DNA of 64,000 nucleotides from Actinomortierella ambigua (lineage: Eukaryota; Mortierellomycota; Mortierellomycetes; Mortierellales; Mortierellaceae): contig JAAAJB010000070.1 of assembly GCA_016098155.1 (NCBI GenBank), positions 1 through 64,000 of the forward strand, in the 5' to 3' direction. Shown one piece after another: positions 20,771-31,019 of this stretch (its first letter is position 1; each line of letters begins with the position of its first letter). The position numbers and the translations under genes are program-made. The notes beneath the pieces are model-generated. The model worked only from the letters and a program-made list of their open reading frames with translations. It made no database searches and was not told where the DNA came from.

Positions 20771-21649
20771 GTTCCGAGAAAAAAAAAGATGTGAAAGTGG
20801 TTGAAAAAAAATTGTGTTGAAAAAAAAAGTTGTGAGTGTTGAAGAAAGTTTTTGGATGTCAGAATTGGTGCCTCTGTTTCTTCCCGTGCTCGATACCTCT
20901 GTATATCTACCCGCTATCTCCTTTTCTCCCGTGCTCCTTTTCAATGCTCCTTTCCAAGCTGCATCTCCAGATCATTTGATTTCTTTTTTTTTGTGGGCCA
21001 CAAAAGATGCCTTCAAACCTTGGCGCATACCGACAATTTGCCCATTGTACTACCTGCTACGGGAGGAAGATGACTCAAAGCTAAAAGTCCCCTCGTGCAT
21101 GTCTTTCCGATCCCTCTTGCCATTCCTCTTTCAGGAGCTAAACGAGAAAGCGAGCAGCTAAACAAAGGAGCGAGAGGAGCTGGGAGAAAAACGGTAGACA
21201 GAGCTGTAGAAGGGGTACGGGAACTCTTGAGCCTCGGATAACGGCTGTACATCCAGGAAAAGAAGGTAGTCTTTCCTCGTTGTTTGCATGAAGCCTCTTC
21301 ACATATTCATATCGTTTTTGATATGGCGTTTGGTATCTGCCAGCCCTTTATAATGACTACTAGCACACTCCGTACATAGCAAGCATGATATCTTGGCATG
21401 CACAACACGAGGAAGCTTTGACCATCATTGTTGCACGGTCCCCACCTTTTCAGTGACTCGCCAACAGCTGAAGGCAAATAGCCATTGTTTAAACTGTCTG
21501 TTTTCTCCTCTCTCACCTATTCTTCCACACTTTTTTTTCTAACTCTCTTACTTACACTCTCTCCCCCTCATTCTCTCGCCCTCTCTTCCACTATCCTCTC
21601 ACACTCATTTTCACTCGCTCATTTTCACTCTCTTCCTCTCTCTCCCCCT
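20771..21649. other. Unassigned spacer
   Basis: Upstream of the minus-strand repeat protein. Contains poly-A/T tracts close to its start codon and a CT-rich tract at about 21500-21655. No gene supported. Confidence 0.4.
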
Positions 21650-22291
21650 CATCCTAGGACTTGCAGGGAGGCCTTTAACCACTGCGGCAGCGTATCGTCT
21701 CTCTGGGAACGTGGCCATTAACACCATCTGCCCGAACAATAAACTCAGTGAGGCCGTGGACGAGGACATTTCTGCTGGCCACAGACGTACAAGCTTCTGA
21801 CGATCACCATCCACATAGACTCTTTTATCACTCGCAGGGTAAGTATGGCAATCATTGCATACCACAAAGCTAATTGTTACAAACACTTTATGTGTGTAAT
21901 ATCCTGTAGAAGCATCTCCAGCAACACCTTCGGTCGTATCCTCAGTCGAATCCACGGCGACAGGCGGCGCCAGCGCACAAGACACTGACCCACCATCAGG
22001 TACTTTTGACTAATCTGTGCATTGTTAGCATCAATGAATTTATTAGCTATCAAAATCAGGCTGTCTTGATCAGAATTGTGATATGACTTTGAGCGCATAC
22101 TTTAATGACTATCTAATACCTACGGAAATTTACTTGTTCGAATTTTAGGCCCCAACTCTTATATTGTCCGCGCACACGCGTCTCCTTTTTACGAGCTAGT
22201 GGACCATATCTTCAAAAAGGTACAGGCGGCCTATCCAACCAACTGCAGTGTAACTCCTATCTCTCAATCCCTCAGTGCTAATATTGAGTAA
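21650..22291 (+). pseudogene. Possible decayed multi-exon gene
   Basis: After AG acceptors, protein-like pieces appear on the plus strand: LAGRPLTTAAAYRLSGNVAI (about 21660), VEASPATPSVVSSVESTATG (about 21906) and PNSYIVRAHASPFYELVDHI followed by FKKVQAAYP (about 22150), ending at TGA/TAA-type stops. I cannot join them into one clean frame. No family is assigned. Confidence 0.3.
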
Positions 22292-23215
22292 ATCAACATA
22301 GGCGCAAGGCCTTGACCCTCCAGGACTTGTCAACAAAGACTCTGATCGTCAAGTCCACTTTTCTGGGGTTCGTACAGGTTGCTGTCTTGTGGCCAAACAC
22401 ACTCTCAGTCAAGTTGCGAGACTCTCGCGATGCCATACTGCCTAGTTCGCCGCTGTGCAAGTAAATAAAGCAGAGGTTTAGTTTTTTAATAACAAGATTC
22501 CAAAAACTAAACAATCAAAACATCCACGTACAGCATACCACGTAGCCCAGACTGAGCAAAGAGTGTGTTGAATATGTCGCTCCATGCGCTGACAAACACA
22601 TGCTCGGATAAGGGTGCTGCAAATACATCATTTTCCAGCCAATGCAGGACTTGAGAGACGATCTTGAGCACCAAGTACTTTTCTTTTACTACTCGTGTAT
22701 GATGCAGACCAGTACACTACGAGAGTGATACATGAACAAATCTCTGGAGAGATTCGATTGACATAACTGAGGGGTCATCAGTGTCTGGATATAGTGCTGC
22801 TTGTAATTCGGCGCGGAGCTCATCAACGGCCTTGGATGTATATGATAAACATGGCATACGAGACTTTTCCGTCACGAGTGGCGAGATAGTGAACTGTTGC
22901 CCGATAGGTGAAAGGGTGTTGATGACACCACTGACCAATGTTCTACGTGTAAAATTGAAAAGTTAATAGCTGCTTCAAGTAAATATATTTGTTGTGCTCA
23001 AAGGGAATGGGTAGACAGCACTTACAAGACATCTTTTTTTCCTAACAATCTCGTCAGGCTCTTGCAGGAGTTGAAGGGACATACGGAACATTTCACTATG
23101 CGTTGGGGACAGATCTGGTGGCACGGCAGGCAGTGGACAAACGCTTCGAAGGAAACGTGTTCCTAGTCGCCATCGGCTCTTTGAAGCCATTGCGGGTACT
23201 CCTTGGGCAGCGACA
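22292..23215 (-). pseudogene. MSLP-header copy E fused to exons of another gene
   Basis: The start reads MSLPKEYPQWLQRADGD, then an in-frame TAG, then EHVSFEAFV. Near 23137 homology to copy D ends. From there a different exon reads DLSPTHSEMFRMSLQLLQEP up to a GTAAGT donor. Later minus-strand exons read RTLVSGVINTLSPIGQQFTI, EKYLVLKIVSQVLHWLENDV and GELGSMASRESRNLTESVFG, ending with RKVDLTIRVFVDKSW before a stop at about 22291. The last part has the same layout (GE, AS, then K/TVDL) as the nuclease-like part of the 8.3-kb gene, so it may be a distant relative of that domain. The stop codon and the junction make this copy non-functional as an MSLP-header gene. Confidence 0.55.
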
Positions 23216-23228
23216 TCTGGAAATGAAG

Positions 23229-23437
23229 GGGGACAAAGGATGTGAGAAGACAAGAAGAAGGTAATGGTTATTTAGGGCTCGAGGAGTTTCGCTCTCGTAG
23301 CTTGTTTATTAGGCTCCAAAGGCGGAGGAGATGGGGGATGACGATGAGCTGATCGAGGCTGATGCTCCAAGAGAGGCTGATGCTCCTAGAGATACTGATG
23401 ATGATCCACAAAGAACAACAATGCTTCAGAAATGAGA
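23229..23437 (+). repeat. Duplicated module M, copy 2
   Basis: Direct copy of 13763..13947; its frame MGDDDELIEADAPREADAPR ends at a TGA near 23435, and no Crinkler-like segment follows. Confidence 0.75.
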
Positions 23438-24072
23438 TTGACCCGCACGATGCGGCACTCTGAAGCCATGGCCATGCGAGGCATCTCCCAAAGTGTTAAA
23501 GGCCAGAATCACATGTATTCCGAAGCCAAATGCCACAAGGCTTTTGGGAGGGAAAGCAGCATCGGTAGTGTGCCTATGAATGGTGCTCTTGATTCGATTT
23601 TCTTGAAGAACATTATCTAGGACACTGTACAAAGGAAATAAAAATAGGGACATGCCTCCTCACGACTTTGCAACTAGAAGGGTATTTTTCAATGGAGATC
23701 GAAGACGATTTTTCTTGGATAGAACGTATGGCACATCTTGAAAAAATTTATTGCTCACTCTCTCACTCTTTAGATTGCTCGTTGGCACCTGTTTTACGTT
23801 GCTAGCAAGGATAACTGCACATTTGAACAGTCAGCCTTTAGCATTTGATCCAAAGCCAAGGCTGGATAGTGAAGGTACAGGCGCAGGACTCGTCCAGCGA
23901 GATGTGCTCCGGCGAGGTGCCCTTGACTCCACAGCTAACTTCGCGTAGGGCAACTCAAACACGGTGAACTGTCAAACATAGGCTACAGTTAGCGCACTGA
24001 GATAATCGGTTGAAAGGAGGCAGTGGTTTTTGCCATTAGAGGCTAAGAACTCTGCGAGGCAGTCGTGTGGCC
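23438..24072. other. Unassigned spacer
   Basis: No supported gene or repeat. Confidence 0.4.
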
Positions 24073-24430
24073 ATGGATGCTGCTGTCAACAGCAGCATCA
24101 ACCTCCTAGCATTGTCTGAAGTGTGTCCTGAGTTCAAACGCCCTGGTGCCGTTGGAGCAGCTTTTGTAAAATTATCGGGTTCCGAAGACATCCCGCAGCT
24201 TGATGAGTCTTGTAGGATGATTCAGGGCTCTTAACAGAGTCCTACACCTGAAGACATAGATCAGGTCTGGGAAGCCTGGGAAGGTGCCAAAGAGACAAAC
24301 ACGTGTGGTTTAACTATTCACCTCGTGCTAGTGTACAAACCTTTGGGCGACGGGCCAAAGGCGTTCACTACTAATGTACTAAGCGCCCGGATCAGGCGTC
24401 GGAAAAAAAATAAGGTTGACCCCATTGAGG
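24073..24430 (+). pseudogene. Protein-like frame with one in-frame stop
   Basis: From ATG at 24073 the frame reads MDAAVNSSINLLALSEVCPE and onward for 53 codons to a TAA at 24232. The same frame then continues without a stop (SPTPEDIDQVWEAWEGAKET and further) into an RRRKKN stretch near 24410. Composition looks coding, but I recognise no family, and the stop implies decay or an undetected intron. Confidence 0.25.
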
Positions 24431-25167
24431 GGAGCTTCGTCATTTTCGCATCTCTCGTTGGGAGCCCGTGCAGGCATATTTATCCTGCCTTCCAGCAGCT
24501 TCAGGGATCGAACACATTTTGTAGACCCTCTCATCACAACAGGTTATGTAGGGGCAGGGGAGATGTGGTTCTTCGAAACCGCTTCCTGACTGCTGTTCCA
24601 CTGGTGAGAGTCCTCTAGAGAAGAAAGACTGATAAGCAGGTCTTGGGAGTACAGAGTTGCCCATCCCTTCGAAAGGGTTATGGTGCAGGACAGATATCGC
24701 ATCGTAAACGAGGAGCCTAGTTGAACACAAGGGAGCAGGGTTCGGAGGTGTTTCGTTTGACAAGAGGCGTGATAGATGATGTTGGCTAAAGAATCGGAGC
24801 CATCGCGCAATGAATGATGTGAATGGCTCATTTCTCACTCGATGATATGATACTTCGAAACCAAACTACGTTTGTTGGGCCTCGCACACGTGCCCCCCGC
24901 CCGTTCCTCAATTGAAAAATGCTATCGTTGTTTGATGGCAAAGATCCGAGTGCCACCAAAAACGCGATAAGGTGAAAATGGCAGATAAAAAAAATAATTA
25001 TGATGTCATTGATCTTCAGAAGCGGGGTGATAAGACTTTCTCTTACACACACTCTCTTTTTTGCATTTGGCCATCATTCCGTTTTTTTAAACCCTTTTGT
25101 ATATATTCTTGTTTTCTCTGCATCCTTTTTTTTTCATTATTTCTCATCATTTCTTCATTCACGATAT
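24431..25167. other. Upstream region of TPS2
   Basis: No gene supported. The last 150 bases before the ATG are rich in C and T, with T-runs, as is common for fungal leaders. Confidence 0.5.
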
Positions 25168-28100
25168 ATGGCTCCATCGTCAACAACCTCCAAAGAAATG
25201 TCGTCTGTCGCCACGTTCCACTCGTCGTCTTCCACACATTCGCTAAGCGTACCTAAGGCCGTCTCCTTAACCGAATTGCCAGAGACGGCCCAAATTGTCT
25301 TGTCCGAGAAGCCGCGCCTGATCAATGTCACTCATCAGATTCCATACGCTGTGACCCTCATCGAGCGCATCTCTCCTGGCGGAATCTCCTCTCCCTCCAA
25401 CCGCCGTACGTCGTATATTTCTACACCGCGCCATGCATCGGTCGACGAGTCCGCTTCTGCAGCACCCTTGGCGTCTGAAGAGGTGAAATCTAATACCAAC
25501 CCGCCGACGACCCCGGCGTCGAGCCACGACATCAACGGTTCCAAGGCTTCTTCAGCCAAGGCCTCAACGAACGGCGCTTGCGCCTCTTCAACTGCCTCGT
25601 CGACAACACCAGCACACCCCGATGGCGATCTGATTCTGGAAAGCCGTCGTGGCCATTCAGCACTGTATTCAGGAATCAAGTCGCTCGAGAAGGACTTGGA
25701 GACGATCCAGATCGGCTGGGTCGGTGAGCTGGCGGATCAGGATGGCTATGTTGTCCCATCGAAATGCCTCACTGACAGCCACAAGACCGCGATCAAGCAA
25801 AAGCTATGGGAGAAGGAGAAGGTCGTTCCCATCTTTCTGGAAGATGCTCGTGCCGCGGGCCATTACGAGGGCTACTGCAAATCTGGTAAGAGCATTATTT
25901 TTTTTTTCAGTCAGCCTCGTGCTTCCACATGGGAGGGGGAGGGGAGGGTGTAGAGGGAGGAGTGGAGTGAATTATATCGGACAATCGAGTAGAGGCCCAG
26001 GACACCGAACACGACAGAAAAAAAAATGAGAAAGAGAGCGATCTATCGGGCCAATGGACGCCGGTGCTTCTCTCGCTCCTTCTTTGTCCCTCTCTCTCTT
26101 TTGGATGGTTTGGGACAAACGTGAATGTGGTGGATTCCAACACGATCGCCCTGATCATGCGCACCTGGTTCACGGACGAGGACAAAGAGACAGCGAGTGA
26201 CACACATACAGACAGTGCTTCCAACACCACATTCATGCACCATTACCACAGGGGCCTCTTTCACCAGGTGGTGAGCTTGTTAGACCTCTAAGCCGCCTCA
26301 CATTGACGTTCTCACTCTTTCTCTCTCCCACCCCCCTTCCCCATCCATTACCTCAACTGCCCGTCAATAAGGGAGGAGGGAAGGAAGGAGGGGGAAGGAG
26401 GGAGAGAAGGGGCGCGCGAACGGACAATCATGACGATCGATAGTGGAGAGTTGTTGTAGGACCTGGGCGAGAAAGGGGAAGAGAGAGAGGGAGAGAGAAT
26501 GAGTGCGCGAGAGCGAGAGGGGGGAGGGACGCGGGGGAGGGGGGGGAGGACAAAGTTCGGGCAGGGGCAGCGAAACAATGATATCAGCCTGAGAGAATGA
26601 CAAATGTACCGTACCTTGTTAATGACCTTTTTTGCCTTCTGTTTTGTTCGCATGATGTCTCAACAACGCCCTGTTCCTGTGTGCCTGTGTCTGTGCCTCT
26701 GCCTATGTCTGTGCCTGCCTGTACCTGACCTGTGCCCCTACCCTACTCGCCCGCCCTTGCCCCAATTTTCCCATTAGTTCTGTGGCCACTCTTCCACTAT
26801 CTCTTGTGGGACGAGGCCACTGATGGCCGTATCGAAAAGAAGAACTGGGACGACTACGTCTTTGTAAACCAGCAGTTTGCCGATGCCATCGTCCAACAGT
26901 ACCAACCTGGAGATATTGGTAAGTCCTACATCGCAATTGGGGGAGAATTTCTGCGCCACTCCCTGTCATTCATTGTCTTTGCTGCTTTCCCACATAAATG
27001 GGGGAGAGAAAGAAAGAGGGACATTGTTACTCCAGCACCATGGTGTGCTGTGAAGAAAAAAAAACATGAACTGACATTGTTGTGTTGCTTGTGTTCACAA
27101 CTACTTTAGTTTGGATTCATGACTACCATTTGTTGCTGGTACCACATATGCTCCGCCAAAAATTACCTAGCGCCGCCATTGGCGTTTTCATTCACGCTCC
27201 GTTCCCATCCTCAGAGATCTTCCGCTGCCTGCCCAGTAAGCAAACCCTACCGTTGTTATTTTTGTCTCTTGCTCGATCGGTCGTGTAAATGCCTGGACAA
27301 GACGCTCTTCCGGATCTCACTAACCCACTTCCTCTTTTTCCTCTCTTTTGCTTCTTTTTGATATCATCCATGTGTGTCCATAGAACGAGTCGAGGTTCTG
27401 AATGGTATGTTGGGCGCGAACCAAATTGGCTTCCAGGTAAGACGACATGCAAAGGAACAGAGACGCCCTCCCCCCTAGACAAATAATTTGTGTTAGCTGA
27501 AACTTTACTACTCTAATTCACATGCAATTTTAGACGTACTCGTACGCACGACACTTCATCAGCTGCTGCACCCGAGTCAACGGCTATGAGTCTACACCAC
27601 GCGGCGTTGATGCCCAAGGATCAACCGTCTGGGTCGGCACGTTCCCTATTGGTATTGACGCCGAACGAGTGGAGCGTCAACGTAAATCCCCAGGTGTTTT
27701 GCCCAAGATGAAGGCTATCCGAGAGACTTATGCAGGCAAGCGGATCATTGTTGGGCGAGACAAGCTGGACCTTGTCAAGGGAGTCCAGCAAAAGCTGCTG
27801 GCCTTTGAAAAGTTCCTGAGGGACTACCCTGAGAAGCAAGGGCAAGTGGTGCTCATCCAGGTCACATCTCCGCCTTTGGTTGAGAACCCCAAGCTGGAGG
27901 CCAAGATTGCTGAGTTGGTGGCCCACATCAACGGTACCTACGGCTCGCTCAACTTTACGCCCGTCCACCACTATCACCAGCACATTGATCGTGATGAGTA
28001 TTATGCGCTGCTGTCGGTGGCCGATATCGGACTGATCACGTCGGTGCGCGATGGCATGAACACGACCTCGCTTGAGTACATCATGTGCCAATCCGAGCAT

Positions 28101-29752
28101 CACGGCCCCTTGATCCTGAGCGAGTTTACAGGCACTGCTGGCAGTCTCGGAGGCGCACTCATGGTCAACCCATGGGACTACCAAGGCGTGGCCAAGGTCA
28201 TCAATGATGCGCTTAATCTTTCTGAACAGGACAAGAAGACTCGTCATAGCGTGAGTGGCTGATCTTGTCGTATTTTGTATCCTAACAGCTCAACAAGATT
28301 GTGAGAGTTGATTATGGTGGTTGACCTAACCCCCCCCCCCTTTTTTCTCTGTTTTAGCAACTGTTGAAGCATGTCCTTGCTCACACTGCCCAGTTTTGGG
28401 CCAAGAGCTTTATCTCGGAACTCATTCTTAATGTTGGAACGTGGGACCAGTCCACACCCACACCGTACTTGGATCTAAGTGTCATCACCGAGAAGTACCA
28501 TGCCGCGAAGAAGCGCCTCTTGTTGTTTGATTACGATGTAATTTTTTTTCCTTTTGTCATTGTTGGGTTTGCGTTCCCCCCCCCTTCACATGAAATACTT
28601 CATCCATACTCACTTGCGCCCACTTTTCCGCTTTAATAGGGTACGCTGACGCCTATCCGCAAAACACCTGGTGCGGCAGTTCCTCAGGAGCACATGCTCA
28701 AGGCTCTGTCGGCCTTGGCGGCGGACCCGAAGAACGTTGTGTGGGTGATTTCAGGCCGGGACCAAAAGGTTCTGGAGGAGTGGTTGGGCAGTGTGGAGAA
28801 CCTTGGCTTCAGTGCCGAGCACGGATCGTTTATGCGGCAGCCGGGCAGCAAGAAGTGGGCGAACCTGACCGAGTCTTTGGACATGGGGTGGAAGAACGAC
28901 GTGATTGAGATCTTTACGTACTACACGGAGCGTACGCAAGGATCGTTTATTGAGCACAAGCGATCGTCACTGACGTGGCATTACCGGATGGCGGACCCCG
29001 AGTTTGGGGCGTTCCAGGCCAAGGAGTGTCAGAACCATCTGGAGAATGCCGTGTTGTCGAAGCTGCCCGTGGAGATCTTGGTGGGCAAGAAGAATCTGGA
29101 GGTGCGACCGACGATTGTCAACAAGGGCGAGATTGTGAAGCGGCTGTTGGCCCAGCACCCCGATGTCGAGTTTGTGTTGTGTGCGGGAGATGACAAGACG
29201 GACGAGGACATGTTCCGCGCGTTGGCTACGTCGAAGAATGCGGCCCTGAATTCGACCACGACCACGACCACCGCCACTGCCTTTTCTGCGAATGATGATC
29301 ATGCGGCGGCGGCTGATGATATGTACGCGGAAGACTTGATTGCGGAAACGGCGGCCAAGCTTGCACAGGCGACGTTTGAGCAGTCTGCCAAACTGGGTGG
29401 CCATCTGCATCTGCCTGAGCACCACCATCATCATCATGACTCGGGTCACCAGCACCACGAGGTCCCGAATGGCGGCAGCAGCAGCAGCAGCGGTAGCAGC
29501 GGTAACAGCAATAGCAACAATGGTGCAAGTGCATCATCAGCGGCATCCTCAACAGTGTCTGGCACGCCTTCAACAGCCGCATCATTGGTGGCGATTGGCA
29601 ACCAGGCGAATATGACCAGCCCGGGAGGCACGACGTACTATTCGATCACGATCGGACATGCGCTCAAGAAGACTCTGGCGAACTGGCACGTGACTAGCCC
29701 AGAAGAGCTCATTCGCGTCCTTGGTATTCTTTCAGGAACCATCGACTCTTGA
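25168..29752 (+). CDS. TPS2: Trehalose-6-phosphate phosphatase (Tps2 type)
   Basis: The exons are 25168..25885, 26778..26918, 27110..27235, 27384..27436, 27534..28250, 28358..28537 and 28640..29752; phases agree and give 1015 aa. The enzyme removes phosphate from trehalose-6-phosphate in the cytosolic trehalose synthase complex. A Ser/Thr-rich leader precedes a GT20 glycosyltransferase-like domain (LWPLFHYL, VWIHDYHLLLVP, HAPFPSSEIFR, VRDGMNTTSLEY). From about residue 640 a HAD phosphatase follows: DYDGTLT (split by the last intron), VISGRD and GDDKTDEDMF, so its catalytic motifs are intact. About 128 low-complexity residues (His6, poly-Ser, Asn/Ala) interrupt the HAD fold near residues 850-977, before the final YYSITIGHALKKTLANWH strand. 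Intron 1 is unusually long (892 bp). In yeast Tps2 the GT20 half is inactive; the same is inferred here. Confidence 0.95.
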
Positions 29753-31019
29753 AGATGCATGGGGTGGAAGCAAACAAACAAAACAAAACAAAAACAAACA
29801 AACAACAACCATATCAACAATAACAAAATTGTAGGGATGTATGGTGTGGGGCGTATTACCATAGATGTCATATAGTTTTTTTCCTTTTTTTTTTTTACAC
29901 TCCATCTGTACTTTTGAAAAACTCGTCGCTATTGAAAGCTACAGCGGCATGGGATGGAAGAGGGGAGTGTGCATTGTTGTTGGGTCCCACCCTACCCTTG
30001 GAGTCAAACAAGCCCCTGACACAAAAAGGTTTCTACTCAGGGCAGGCATGAGAAAAAAAAAAGTCGTGCGGGATAGAGCCAGGCACTGACATACGAGAGT
30101 ACAGTAGCACCTTTCCCGAGAGAAGAAAGGGGGAGGATCTGTCAAGAAGGGAAGTAGAAAGTCGGCTTACATTTTTTTTTTCTTTCTTGGCCACGTTGGG
30201 GGCAGGGTCCACTCTCTGGCTGCATCTTTCATCGAGGACCTTCAAACACGAGGAGCCCACAATTTTTCAACACTTTTCATGTTGCAAAGGATACATAGGT
30301 CTAGACAACTTTTATATTTTGGGGTGGAAGACCGTTGAGATTGTGGGGTCTTTCTTCTTTTGTTGTTAACAATGTTATTCTCCGGTTTTAAGATACTAGA
30401 GTTTGAGTGGTGTCCGGAGCTTTAATCCATTGGCCTTCGGCCAGGGCGGAGAGCAAGGAGTTGTCCGACCCCAATCGGGAACATTACATATGCACTGGGC
30501 CGAACAGAGTCAAAAAGTCATGAAGGATGCAGGACGGTTGCATTAAGTAGTGGCTAAAGACGACTTATAGAGACGCCGCTTGTACACTTCTTTCTGTCGA
30601 GGATTGATGATCTTTGCATCTGGGGAGTGAAAAAATGATGAAAAATATGCGTCATATTCCTTTGAGGCACTTTGTTTTTTTCTCACATCTTGTGCATGTC
30701 CACCTCCGCCAGGATACCAACAAATGGCGCGTACAAATGTTGATGCGTTCCACATCCTCCTCGAGTTCCTCGAAATACCACAGAATATAGAATGTATTTT
30801 TTTTTTTTTTTGAAAATGAAAATATATTACACTGTTGATTCATTAACAAGGTCGTGCGTGAAAATCCTAAACGACATGCAATGGGGGGAGACTGATGAAA
30901 CGAACTGAACAAAGAAACGACAACGAGGAGAGGGGAGAAAGGTGGTAAAAAAAACTCTGAGAGGGGGGTAGTTGAGGATCTTAATCAAGTCCATGTCCTG
31001 TTATTTTTTTTTGGGACAT
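29753..31019. other. Convergent intergenic region TPS2/ACO1
   Basis: 3' flanks of two convergent genes. It contains A- and T-rich runs (for example 29880-29900, 30797-30812) and no supported gene. Confidence 0.5.

Noticed and set aside
20771..20944. Longer N-terminus of the repeat protein
   Set aside because: The extra 58 residues are A/T-run leader sequence without protein character; MAPKAF at 20770 is the better start.
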